A DNA stretch of 64,000 bases from JAFIHK01 sp041441455. Lineage in GTDB: Bacteria; Bacteroidota; Bacteroidia; Bacteroidales; UBA932. The notes beneath the pieces are model-generated. The model was not told the DNA's origin. It ran no database searches and saw only the letters and a list, made by a program, of their open reading frames with translations. Position 1 is the stretch's first letter; each line of letters opens with the position of its first letter. Where the stretch lies: assembly GCA_041441455.1 (NCBI GenBank), contig JASDTB010000051.1, positions 9,549 to 73,548 on the forward strand. The letters are read 5' to 3'. A program made the translations under genes and the position numbers. Shown here one piece after another: positions 8,726-17,740 of the stretch.

Positions 8726-10238
8726 AAAAATATTCATTCTATTAATGATTGTCAGTGGATGTAATTATCAGTCGAAAATCGATAATGCACTTGAGATTTC
8801 TAAAAATATTCCAGATAGTTCATTATCAATTATAGAAAACATACCAATATCAAACCTTAATCCATCAGAATTAGCCGGCTACTATTTATGTTTAGTCGAA
8901 GTATCATCAGAGCTTCGGCTAAAGAATATTATTCACATCGATAGTTCAAAAATTAAGACGATCCTATCTTCAAATCCAAAACATTCTATTCCATTTCTAT
9001 TATCATACTCAAAATATCTTAGAAAATTTGGAAATGATAGCCTAGCTCTGATCTATCTTTATAAGGGAGTAAGTTTGTGTATTAATTACAACGATAATCT
9101 TATAAATCAATTTGATGCAGAAATTTCTTTACTTAATAAACGAATAATTGTTATTTCAAGTATAAATAAAAAAATTGAATCAATTTTTAAAGATAAAATA
9201 GACTCCATTTCCGTTTCAATAAAAGAAATGTTATCCAAAGGAATTTACTATGCTTCAATTGAGGAAACAGATAGTTGCAAAAAATACCTTGTCTTAGCAT
9301 TAGAAAATGCGTTAAAAAATTATAATCGAGATTTTGCTGAATACTTTATTAATATTCACCTTCCAATTACTCCTTACACTTATAATTTATTAGCATATAA
9401 AGATATTACGCGAATATTATATCGAAAATTGAATAATTTTTATTCAGGGCCAGATTCGACACTTGCAATTCCGAATTTAAAGCGTTCAAATTCAAAAAAG
9501 ATAGTGCCTGGCTCTCCTGAGTTTCTATTAAAAAAGTCTTCAAACTATGAGTTAGATGGTAATTATCCAGAAGCTTTACATTATTTCGAACAATATTTGT
9601 TGGCAAAAGAGCAACAAAGAGTTAGTGAAGTAAGAAAAAATATTGAGGAGATAGAGGCTAGGTATAACAACTCTTTACTACAACAAGAAAATAATAGAAT
9701 TAAAATGAGATGGTATACAATAATTGGCTTCTCAATATCTGTTATCTTTTTTGGCGTTATGTATTATTATAACAAAATAAGACATGCCCGGAAAATACTA
9801 ACTTATAATCAGCAATTTAATGAAAAGAGAGAGCAGATATCTATTAAAGCACTATCTAGCAGACTTGACATGATAAGGACTATAATAAAGACTTCAAAAA
9901 AATACCAGAATCATCCAGATCTAAGTACTAAGATTAAAGAGGCAATTATATCAGATGCTGTTCGCAATAATTTTTTAGAAAATCTTGATAAAGAGGTCGA
10001 CTATAATTATGATGGGGTTATTACAAGACTGAAAAATCGACATCCCGAAATCAATCAAGATGATATAATATTTTGCTCTCTAATAATTTCCGGATTTTCT
10101 CCGAGAGAACTTTCAATCCTCTACAATTATAAAAATGAGCAATCTCTGTATGTTAAAAGCTACAGGACTGCTCAAAAATTAGGTATCGATATATCTTTAG
10201 CCGATTATCTTGATCAACTTAAAACGAGTCACCAATAA
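8712..10238 (+). CDS. lipoprotein TPR-transmembrane-HTH-like protein, copy 2
   Basis: This 508-residue protein has the same plan as its upstream neighbour. The ATG at 8712 gives a lipoprotein signal ending MIVSGC (Cys17); the upstream TTG would add six residues. Helical, TPR-like sequence fills the exported part, with the clearest repeat at YELDGNYPEALHYFEQYLLA. A coiled-coil stretch follows, then one membrane span at about 335-355 (WYTIIGFSISVIFFGVMYYY). The C-terminus aligns by eye to a LuxR-type HTH: INQDDIIFCSLIISGFSPRE, LSILYNYKNE and a final KSYRTAQKLGI. Its 3' end overlaps the convergent flavoenzyme gene by 20 bases. Function is unknown; transmembrane signalling to DNA is inferred. Confidence 0.75.
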   Translation: MRVFKKIFILLMIVSGCNYQSKIDNALEISKNIPDSSLSIIENIPISNLNPSELAGYYLCLVEVSSELRLKNIIHIDSSKIKTILSSNPKHSIPFLLSYSKYLRKFGNDSLALIYLYKGVSLCINYNDNLINQFDAEISLLNKRIIVISSINKKIESIFKDKIDSISVSIKEMLSKGIYYASIEETDSCKKYLVLALENALKNYNRDFAEYFINIHLPITPYTYNLLAYKDITRILYRKLNNFYSGPDSTLAIPNLKRSNSKKIVPGSPEFLLKKSSNYELDGNYPEALHYFEQYLLAKEQQRVSEVRKNIEEIEARYNNSLLQQENNRIKMRWYTIIGFSISVIFFGVMYYYNKIRHARKILTYNQQFNEKREQISIKALSSRLDMIRTIIKTSKKYQNHPDLSTKIKEAIISDAVRNNFLENLDKEVDYNYDGVITRLKNRHPEINQDDIIFCSLIISGFSPRELSILYNYKNEQSLYVKSYRTAQKLGIDISLADYLDQLKTSHQ

Positions 10239-11133
10239 TATCCTTAAAAATATCGGAGACCGTCTCTTCTGCCCTGATTAATGTAGAAATTTGACCTATC
10301 TCCAACTCACCCTCATCGAGATTCCCTTCAAAAATTCCCTTTTTTGCTCTTCCTCGACCAAGTAACTCCTTTAAATAGTCAGCACCCTCTCCTCTATTCT
10401 CTGCATCAATTACCATCTTTGAAAATTCATTGTCTACCAATCTTGTTGGCGATAATTTTTTTAAAAGCAATTTCGTCTCCCCCTCTTTCAATCCTCTACA
10501 CCTTGATTTAAAATCCTCATGAGCAGAACTCTCTTTGCATAATGCAAACCTTGTTCCGATTTGTACCCCTTCTGCTCCCAACGCAAATGCTGCATTGTAC
10601 GAAGCTTTCGAGCAGACACCTCCTGCCGCTATTAGCGGTATCTCTATTGCTTCACGAACGATTGGAATTAAGCAGAACGTTGTTGTCTCCTCTCTTCCAT
10701 TGTGTCCTCCCGCTTCAAATCCCTCAGCAACAACAGCATCAACTCCTGCATCTTCACATTTTTTCGCAAAGATTGAACTAGAAACAACATGAGCTACTTT
10801 AATTCCATGACTTTTTAAAAACGGAGTCCAAGTTTTAGGATTCCCAGCAGATGTAAATACAATAGGAACACCCTCTTTTACAATTATATCCATAATTACA
10901 TCAACTTGAGGATACATTAGAGGGACATTCACACCAAATGGATTATCAGTCGCTGCTTTGCACTTTCTTATGTGTTCTTGAAGAACTTCTGGATGCATTG
11001 AACCAGCCCCTATAAGACCAAGTCCACCACAATTGCTCACTGCCGAAGCTAACCTCCAGCCACTGCACCAAACCATACCTCCCTGTATGATTGGGTACTT
11101 TATTTTGAAAAGATCTACTATTCTATTATTCAT
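10219..11133 (-). CDS. FabK / nitronate monooxygenase family flavoenzyme
   Basis: This 304-residue FMN-dependent TIM-barrel protein belongs to the family that holds enoyl-ACP reductase II (FabK) and nitronate monooxygenases. Visible motifs are the opening YPIIQGGM, the phosphate-binding GGLGLIGAGS, GVNVPL, and the FMN/catalytic segment EGFEAGGHNGREE followed by AAGGVCSKASYNAA and GAEGVQIGTRF. FabK would reduce enoyl-ACP in fatty-acid elongation; nitronate monooxygenase would oxidise alkyl nitronates. Sequence alone does not separate them, and no fatty-acid gene is adjacent. It is a single leftward gene with its own TAATTTTG box 8 bases upstream. Confidence 0.85.
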   Translation of the reverse strand: MNNRIVDLFKIKYPIIQGGMVWCSGWRLASAVSNCGGLGLIGAGSMHPEVLQEHIRKCKAATDNPFGVNVPLMYPQVDVIMDIIVKEGVPIVFTSAGNPKTWTPFLKSHGIKVAHVVSSSIFAKKCEDAGVDAVVAEGFEAGGHNGREETTTFCLIPIVREAIEIPLIAAGGVCSKASYNAAFALGAEGVQIGTRFALCKESSAHEDFKSRCRGLKEGETKLLLKKLSPTRLVDNEFSKMVIDAENRGEGADYLKELLGRGRAKKGIFEGNLDEGELEIGQISTLIRAEETVSDIFKDIIGDSF

Positions 11134-11140
11134 AATGACG

Positions 11141-11148
11141 CAAAATTA
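11141..11148 (-). promoter_or_regulatory. -7 promoter box for the flavoenzyme gene
   Basis: TAATTTTG on the minus strand matches TAnnTTTG and ends 8 bases before the start codon, implying a nearly leaderless transcript. Confidence 0.5.
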
Positions 11149-11159
11149 TCACTAATTTT

Positions 11160-11167
11160 TATCTTTG
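11160..11167 (+). promoter_or_regulatory. -7 promoter box for the SNF transporter
   Basis: TATCTTTG on the plus strand matches TAnnTTTG, 22 bases before the ATG at 11189. Confidence 0.6.
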
Positions 11168-11188
11168 CTATAACTTAAAACTTAAATT

Positions 11189-12572
11189 ATGTCGGTAAAT
11201 AAAAGAGACGGCTTCGGTAGCCGCTTTGGAGTTCTTGTAGCCGTTGCTGGCTCGGCGGTAGGTTTAGGAAACCTATGGCGATTCCCTTATCTTGTAGGTA
11301 ACAATGGAGGAGCTGCATTCATAATTATGTATCTCTCGTTTGTAATCGTACTTTGTCTTCCTATAATGTTTTCCGAATTTATCATTGGAAGAAGGACTCA
11401 ATCAAACGCATTTGGAGCGATAAAAAAACTTGCCCCAAAATCTATTTGGCTTCTAATTGGAGTAATAAGCGTTGCGGCTTCTATCTCAATTATGTCATTT
11501 TACAGTGTTGTTGGGGGTTGGACAATAGAGTATATCGTTAATTCCTTCTCATCGGACTTCTTGACATCAAATAATAACTTACTAAATTCAAAATTTAATG
11601 ATTTTGTCTCATCACCTATTAAGCCATTAATTCAGCACTTAATCTTTTTAGGACTTTCTGCAATGATTGTTGTTGCAGGAATAAAAAATGGAATTGAAAA
11701 GTATTCCAAAATATTAATGCCTGGACTGTTTGTTTTAGTACTTCTACTGGCAATAAGATCATTAACCCTAGATGGAGCCTCTGATGGAGTGAAATTTTTA
11801 CTCTATCCTGATTTTAGCAAACTTCAAGGAGACTCAATATTAGCGGCTCTTGGTCAAGCTTTCTTTTCACTTAGTTTAGGGATGGGATGCATAATTACTT
11901 ATGGATCTTATGTCAAAAAAGAAGAGAATCTCCTCAAAATTTCTCTTATGACTGCTTTTGCTGATACTGGCTTTGCAATTCTTGCTGGATTAGCTGTAAT
12001 GCCTGCAGTATTTGCTTTTGGGATATCGCCTAGTGAAGGACCAAGCTTAGTTTTTATAACCTTACCGCAAATTTTTGCTCAACTTCCTTTTGGGAATATT
12101 CTATCAATTATATTTTTTATAATCTTGTTGGTTGCAGCAATTACATCTGCTATCTCTCTACTTGAAGTTATCGTAGCATATATGACNNNNNNNNNNATAT
12201 ATGACAGAAGAGTTGAAATTTACAAGGAGGAATGCTGTTATTATATCTTTCTTAATTATTGGTTTTCTTGGGTCACTTAGCTCTTTATCAGAAGGAGTTC
12301 TTTCGGATTTTAAAATTTTTGGAAAGACAATTTTCGACACTTTTGATTTTATGTCGTCAAATGTCTTTTTACCAATTGGAGGTCTGTTAGTTGTACTATT
12401 TGTTGGTTGGAAGATGGCATCTAAAGATGTTAAAGACGAACTAAGTAGTGGTGGAGCAATTAGATTAAATGGGGTTCTATTTGGTGGAATTATGTTCATT
12501 ATAAAATTTATAGCCCCAATAGCAATTTCGGTAGTTCTCCTCAATAGCTTGGGGCTAATAAAAATATTTTAA
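11189..12572 (+). CDS. sodium:neurotransmitter symporter (SNF) family transporter, interrupted only by an assembly gap
   Basis: This inner-membrane transporter of the NSS/SNF family (relatives TnaT and MhsT) uses the sodium gradient to import amino acids or similar solutes. The N-terminus carries the signature GSAVGLGNLWRFPYL, including the unwound TM1 region. The frame runs to AYM at the 10-N gap (12187-12196) and resumes one frame over with EELKFTRRNA. The 9 bases before the gap (12178-12186) repeat exactly after it (12197-12205). Collapsing that overlap restores one frame, ISLLEVIVAYMTEELKFTRR, of 454 residues, the usual family length, with 11-12 hydrophobic spans. The gene is therefore probably intact and the frame break is artificial. 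Confidence 0.88.
12187..12196. other. assembly gap of 10 N, probably negative length
   Basis: Ten Ns join two contigs whose ends share ATATATGAC (12178-12186 and 12197-12205). Removing the Ns and one copy of the repeat (19 bases) restores the transporter frame, so the true gap is probably a 9-base overlap rather than missing sequence. Confidence 0.85.
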
Positions 12573-12581
12573 ATCTAAACT

Positions 12582-15059
12582 TTAGCCTTTTTTCGCAGCT
12601 GATCTATATTCAAATATAACAGCTCCAAATAATAGAAGCAGAATTAGTATCGAACTAATCATAGAGTAGTGCTCTCCTTTAACAATAGAATCTGGAGAGT
12701 ACTTAAACTCTATTTTATGTTCACCACTATCAAGTTTTATAGCTCTAAGTAGATAATTTACTCGAAGAATTTCTGTCTCTTTTCCATCTACAAAAGCCTT
12801 CCAGCCTGCAGGATAGTAGATTTCACTAAATACAACCAACCTTTGATTCTTAGTTATCGCAGAATACTCCATAACATTTGGAGAGTATTTAGTTTGCCAA
12901 ACAGAATCAGCCTTTACTGCAGAAGTGTCTAAACCTAACTTAATCGAAGAAATTAAATCATTATACTGCTTATCTACAACAACTGTGGTTTTAGTATTAA
13001 TGTTGCCTAGTTTTGATATTTCGTCTTTTGCTCCCTCCGATATAACGATACTATCTGCAAACCAACAGTTTCCTAAAGCAGAACTATTAACTAGAGGAGG
13101 ATAAGAAGGGCCAATAATAATATACTTTGTATTCAGCATATTTAATATTGGATAACTAGATAGCTTACCTTGTGCTTCTTCAAGCGTTTTACTTCCAGCA
13201 ATATCTTTCGAAATTTTTTGCATCTCTGGGCTGATATAATATTCTATCAAGTCCTGATATCGTTGTAATTTTGCTGGGCTATATCCACCAATTGTCTTAT
13301 GATGATAACTTACATGAGAATCATTAAAGGTGTTTATGCTTAGATCCAGAACTCTGTAATTAGGATCATTATCTTTTAGGATTATTTCATCAACAGGTCT
13401 TTTATTGTATTGGGCAGTAAAATCTTGATTGTTTACAAAATGATCGTCATTCAAATAGCGTTTTCCGACTCCCCACAAATCAAAGATTACTAACAAAGCA
13501 AAACCAGCATAGACATATGTTCTTTTTATCTTTTTATCTAGCATAAACCAAATTAGACCAGCTGAAAGGACAACTAAAATTAAAGATCTTAATGCGTCTA
13601 TTGACAATAAAGATTTCCTGTCGAGAATTAAAGCACCTAATAATTGTTCCGGAAGTCTTGAATCTGAAGGTGATCTAAATTCCCCTGCCAGAGAAGGCAT
13701 AATCCACATAATTAAAGAGAACCCAGCTGTAATTGCCAATGCAATCAACAGGTCTTTTTTTGCCTTTGATCTTGCGATCTCCTCCTTTGCCAATTTGTCA
13801 AGTGTAAGAAAAGCTAATAGAGGTATGGCTACTTGAAGAATTACAAGTATCATAGAGACTGTTCGAAACTTATTATAAAGAGGGGCAAATCTAAAGAAGA
13901 ATTCTGTTACTGACATCAAGTGCGATCCCCATGAAAGCAATATTGCAAGGAGAGATATTCCAGCAAGCCACCACTTTACAGAACCTTTGAATATAAATAG
14001 ACCTAAAATAAATAAGAAGATTGATACTGCTCCCATGTACATAGGACCAGCAGTGAACGGCTGTGGACCCCAGTAAAGAGGCAACTGCTTTACAACCTCT
14101 TCTGCCCCTTGATAATTATTACTTTTTAAAAACTTGTATGTTTCAGAATTCCTTGACAGCTCTCCTGAAGACGCACCTCCGTTATAATTTGGAATAAATA
14201 GGTTTGGAATCTCTTTGGGACTATATGACCATTGTGTTGCATACTGTAAATCCAATCCACTACTCTTTCCACCCTCCTCTTTGAGTTCCGATCCGCCCCT
14301 CATTGTATACTTTGAGTACTCATATGTAGGCCACAAATGATTCACATTTGTTGCAATTCCCAATAGTCCGACAACTAGTATTAATGCAGACCTTTTAAAG
14401 AAATCAGCTAACTTCTTCTCTAAAAAGAACTGATACATTAAAAATAATCCATAGAGTACAATCATCATCGCTAAATAGTAGGTAATTTGTGGATGATTCG
14501 CTTTAATCTGAAAACTAACTGCTAAACCGAAGAGGACTGCTCCAAGTAACATTTTCTTTTTGTAGGCATAGTTTAGTGCCGCCAGAACCCAAGGCATTAA
14601 AGCAATTGCTACCATTTTTGAGTTATGCCCAACTTGAATAATTTGGAAGTTATAAGAACAAAAAGCAACAGCAATTGCACCAATACATGAAACATATACG
14701 TTTGCTCCAAATGACAAGAACATCAGAAACGCACCAAACATTGCAACAAAAAGATATGTAGGAGGTCTATAGCCCATAAACAATAGCTTGTATATGTAGT
14801 CTGTAAAGTCACCCTCATAAACAACGGATATTGTAGTTGCTGGCATGCCCGAAAACATAGAGTTGGTCCAAAGCGCTTTTTGACCATCAACATTGGAGTT
14901 GTTATATGTTAGAATTTCATTAGCCATTCCTCTCCAAGAGGCAATATCCGACTGATTAACTACCTTTCCTTCGAAAACTTGAGGAGTGAAAGCATAGGCA
15001 ATTACAAAAAATAGAAAAACCACAAAGATGTGCGGTAAATATTTTTTAAGATTATTCAT
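12582..15059 (-). CDS. YfhO-family multipass membrane protein
   Basis: This 825-residue inner-membrane protein of the YfhO family resembles GT-C glycosyltransferases. It has about a dozen hydrophobic spans, a short N-terminal span then a large external loop, and a C-terminal soluble region with the YfhO pattern VVFSEIYYPAGWKAFVDGKE followed by one last membrane span (VLL/LLLFG near the end). Family members are implicated in glycosylating surface polymers or proteins; the acceptor here is not known. It is the last gene of a three-gene leftward operon with a glycosyltransferase (4 bases upstream) and a serine hydrolase. Confidence 0.88.
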   Translation of the reverse strand: MNNLKKYLPHIFVVFLFFVIAYAFTPQVFEGKVVNQSDIASWRGMANEILTYNNSNVDGQKALWTNSMFSGMPATTISVVYEGDFTDYIYKLLFMGYRPPTYLFVAMFGAFLMFLSFGANVYVSCIGAIAVAFCSYNFQIIQVGHNSKMVAIALMPWVLAALNYAYKKKMLLGAVLFGLAVSFQIKANHPQITYYLAMMIVLYGLFLMYQFFLEKKLADFFKRSALILVVGLLGIATNVNHLWPTYEYSKYTMRGGSELKEEGGKSSGLDLQYATQWSYSPKEIPNLFIPNYNGGASSGELSRNSETYKFLKSNNYQGAEEVVKQLPLYWGPQPFTAGPMYMGAVSIFLFILGLFIFKGSVKWWLAGISLLAILLSWGSHLMSVTEFFFRFAPLYNKFRTVSMILVILQVAIPLLAFLTLDKLAKEEIARSKAKKDLLIALAITAGFSLIMWIMPSLAGEFRSPSDSRLPEQLLGALILDRKSLLSIDALRSLILVVLSAGLIWFMLDKKIKRTYVYAGFALLVIFDLWGVGKRYLNDDHFVNNQDFTAQYNKRPVDEIILKDNDPNYRVLDLSINTFNDSHVSYHHKTIGGYSPAKLQRYQDLIEYYISPEMQKISKDIAGSKTLEEAQGKLSSYPILNMLNTKYIIIGPSYPPLVNSSALGNCWFADSIVISEGAKDEISKLGNINTKTTVVVDKQYNDLISSIKLGLDTSAVKADSVWQTKYSPNVMEYSAITKNQRLVVFSEIYYPAGWKAFVDGKETEILRVNYLLRAIKLDSGEHKIEFKYSPDSIVKGEHYSMISSILILLLLFGAVIFEYRSAAKKG

Positions 15060-15063
15060 ATAA

Positions 15064-16377
15064 TTATTTTGTTTTATTGCTTAGAATGGAATTTATAAGA
15101 TTAGCATACAATCCACATAAGTATCTTCTAGAAAAAATATCTATTCTTCCAGATGTGTCATTAACTCCTGTGGTTTTATATTCATTATACTTGTTAACCA
15201 ACCAATTTTTTAATTCATCTTTTTGGTCATACTCAAAGCTAACTCCAGATTCTGTTGCAACGATAGCCTCTGCTAGATCTCCATCTTTATAACCAAAAGA
15301 TAAGATTGGTCTTCTTGCTGCTAAATATTCAAAAAATTTACCTGTTAAAATTGCTTTAGACTCTGGTTCTCTTCCGGACGATAGTAAAAGAATTTGCGCA
15401 GATTTTTGATGACGAATAATTTCGTCATGTTGCATATAACCATGAATAAATAAATTGGATGCTAAGTCTGAATTATTAATCTCCTCAACAATCGACGGAT
15501 CAATATTGCCAATTAGTTTTATTTCTAAGTCTTTCCCAAAATTGGGAAGCTCTTCTTTCAATTCTCTTAACACTCTCCACAAAATTGCTGGATTTCTGTC
15601 ATTGTAAAAGAGACCTGTATAGGTTAGGGTGAACTTATCATCTCTTGGGCAATCAACAAATGAAAAATCATTTTCATCATATCCGTTTGAAATCACCTCT
15701 AATCTCTTTGGCCCAAGCTCAAAAAACTCTTCAGACATTTGTCTTGTAACAACTACAGTAGCATCCGAATCAGAGACAACTTTCTTTTCTAGAGCTTTAT
15801 GAATTTTTGTGACAATAGACGTGTATTTTAGGTACTTAAAGTTGTACATACCAGTCCATGGATCACGAAAATCTGCAATCCAAGGAGTACCTGAATACTT
15901 CGATACTTTTCTAGCAATTAAATGCATAGAGTGAGGTGGGCCGGTACTAATTATTAAGTCTATTTTATTTGTTTTCAGAAACTTATTAAGGAACTTTACA
16001 GAGGGTGAAATCCACAAAAACTTTGGATCAGGGATAAAGAAGTTACTCCTTATGAATAAGGACATATTCTCCTTTAATGATCCATGACTCTCTTTCTTAG
16101 AAATAAATCCAGGCTTAATAGATTCGCCCTTTTTACCTGTAAAAATTTTATACAGGTTGTAAGGCTCTCTAATTGGAGATTTTATTACCTGTACATTTTC
16201 AGGAATATCCTTAATCAGCGATTCGTCAAAAGCCATGAATTCGGGATTTTGAGGCGTATACACAACTGGTTCTATCCCAAAATCGCGAAAATATTTAACA
16301 AATTTCAACCATCGTTGCACTCCAGAACCTCCTGATGGTGGCCAATAATATGTTATAATTAATACCCTTTTACTCAT
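15064..16377 (-). CDS. glycosyltransferase, GT4-like
   Basis: This 437-residue cytoplasmic glycosyltransferase has the GT-B two-Rossmann fold. The N-terminal acceptor domain opens with VLIITYYWPPSGGSGVQRW, a loop typical of family 4 enzymes. The C-terminal nucleotide-sugar domain includes LTYTGLFYNDRNP and the motif KAILTGKFFEYLAARRPIL, with the E-(x)7-E-like region following ILLLSSGREPESK. The sugar and acceptor cannot be read from the sequence. It overlaps the upstream serine hydrolase by 8 bases and is followed by the YfhO gene, suggesting a joint role in a surface glycan. Confidence 0.88.
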   Translation of the reverse strand: MSKRVLIITYYWPPSGGSGVQRWLKFVKYFRDFGIEPVVYTPQNPEFMAFDESLIKDIPENVQVIKSPIREPYNLYKIFTGKKGESIKPGFISKKESHGSLKENMSLFIRSNFFIPDPKFLWISPSVKFLNKFLKTNKIDLIISTGPPHSMHLIARKVSKYSGTPWIADFRDPWTGMYNFKYLKYTSIVTKIHKALEKKVVSDSDATVVVTRQMSEEFFELGPKRLEVISNGYDENDFSFVDCPRDDKFTLTYTGLFYNDRNPAILWRVLRELKEELPNFGKDLEIKLIGNIDPSIVEEINNSDLASNLFIHGYMQHDEIIRHQKSAQILLLSSGREPESKAILTGKFFEYLAARRPILSFGYKDGDLAEAIVATESGVSFEYDQKDELKNWLVNKYNEYKTTGVNDTSGRIDIFSRRYLCGLYANLINSILSNKTK

Positions 16378-17659
16378 TGTATCTTATAAAGTAGTCATAT
16401 AAAACTCTGATTGTCTCCCTTTGAATATTCGCAAAACCTTCAACATAACTATCAGCTGCTCCATTAGAAATAATTACAAAACCAAACTTCTTTTCTGGTT
16501 CAAAGAACATTGCGCTATACAAACCATATGCTGACCCAGTATGACCCACCATGTTCTCCTCTGGAATCAAGTTATATGCATGTTCTAAGGCAAACCCATA
16601 AAAAATATTATTGCCTGCATTAATTATTTCACTTTGCATTAATTGCGAAGACTCTTCGGAAATAATTTGGACTGATCCAAGTTTGCCATAATTCATATGC
16701 ATAGTCATATATTTTGCTAAATCAGTCGCAGAAATCTTCATCCCCCCTGTCGCAGAGAAAATTGGAGTTGTATAGCCAATTTTATAGTTTTTTAATTCTT
16801 CAGCCCTGCTTTTATAGGCAGCTGGCTGAACTTTAAAGGAATTATCTTGACTATTATATTCATGTATTTGAGCAAACTTTGTACGGTCTAGCATATCAAC
16901 ATTAAATCCACCATAGATTCCAAGTGGAGACAGAATATTTTCCAACACATACAAGTCAAATCTTACACCAGTTATCTTTTCAACAATTGCTCCTAGCATA
17001 TTATATCCAAGATTGCAATATTCATATTTAGATCCAGGCGAGTAATTATTAAAACACTTTACATAATCTTGAGAAGCTTTGGGATCAACAACATCAAAAT
17101 TGAAATATCCCTGAGTATCGTTTAGGCTTGAAGTATGAGACAAAAGCATAGAAACTGTAATAGGAATATCTGGAAATGCTGGATTTCTTAGTTTAAAACC
17201 GAGTATATCCCCAACCTCTTCATTCAATGATAGCATCTCTTTATCAACTAACTGCATGATTGCTGTTGCCGTAAATGATTTTGAAATAGAAGCAATACGG
17301 AAAAGTTCTCCCCCCTTTAGCTTTTCACTTGTCTCTTGGTTCTTGTATCCATAAGAGTCAGAAAAGACAATTCTCCCATTTTTTACAACTGCAACCGCCA
17401 AGCCTACAGCCTTATATTTTTCCATAACAAGAGATATTTTCTGCCTTACATATTGCATCTCTACCGAGTCTCCAGCTTCTAGCTTTATGAGTCTCAAAGA
17501 GTGCTTAAGATCGTTAATCTCCCTCTTAAGATCTGTAAGATCTGATTTAATCTTCTCTGTTTTTACAGAAGATTGACAATTAGCAACATCAGCAGAGGAA
17601 AGTAATACAGAGGCAGTCACAGAGGCTGCAAAAAGATAATAGCCTAATTTTTTCATCAT
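16370..17659 (-). CDS. beta-lactamase-family serine hydrolase, exported
   Basis: This 429-residue protein has an N-terminal signal sequence, then a charged helical linker (about 30-75), then a class C beta-lactamase/DD-peptidase-like domain. The catalytic SxxK is S124-K127 in SISKS, the second motif is YCN in YEYCNLGYNML, and the third is HTG in VGHTGSAYG. Such proteins act in the periplasm or outside as esterases, D-amino peptidases or peptidoglycan-trimming enzymes; resistance to beta-lactams should not be assumed. It heads an operon with the glycosyltransferase and YfhO genes and has a TATCTTTG box about 40 bases upstream. Confidence 0.88.
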   Translation of the reverse strand: MMKKLGYYLFAASVTASVLLSSADVANCQSSVKTEKIKSDLTDLKREINDLKHSLRLIKLEAGDSVEMQYVRQKISLVMEKYKAVGLAVAVVKNGRIVFSDSYGYKNQETSEKLKGGELFRIASISKSFTATAIMQLVDKEMLSLNEEVGDILGFKLRNPAFPDIPITVSMLLSHTSSLNDTQGYFNFDVVDPKASQDYVKCFNNYSPGSKYEYCNLGYNMLGAIVEKITGVRFDLYVLENILSPLGIYGGFNVDMLDRTKFAQIHEYNSQDNSFKVQPAAYKSRAEELKNYKIGYTTPIFSATGGMKISATDLAKYMTMHMNYGKLGSVQIISEESSQLMQSEIINAGNNIFYGFALEHAYNLIPEENMVGHTGSAYGLYSAMFFEPEKKFGFVIISNGAADSYVEGFANIQRETIRVLYDYFIRYNE

Positions 17660-17698
17660 GAATGATTTTAAATGTTTTTTAAAACTCCTCGGACCTCA

Positions 17699-17706
17699 CA
17701 AAGATA
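17699..17706 (-). promoter_or_regulatory. -7 promoter box for the serine hydrolase operon
   Basis: TATCTTTG on the minus strand matches TAnnTTTG, 39 bases before the start at 17659. Confidence 0.55.
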
Positions 17707-17727
17707 GGGTTTTGAATTAAATTTATG

Positions 17728-17735
17728 TATTTTTG
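17728..17735 (+). promoter_or_regulatory. -7 promoter box for mutS
   Basis: TATTTTTG on the plus strand matches TAnnTTTG and ends 5 bases before the mutS ATG, so the transcript would be almost leaderless. Confidence 0.5.
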
Positions 17736-17740
17736 TCTTA

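Noticed and set aside
16370..17659. Beta-lactam resistance enzyme
   Set aside because: SxxK, YxN and HTG occur in many esterases and peptidases of this fold; nothing shows drug hydrolysis.
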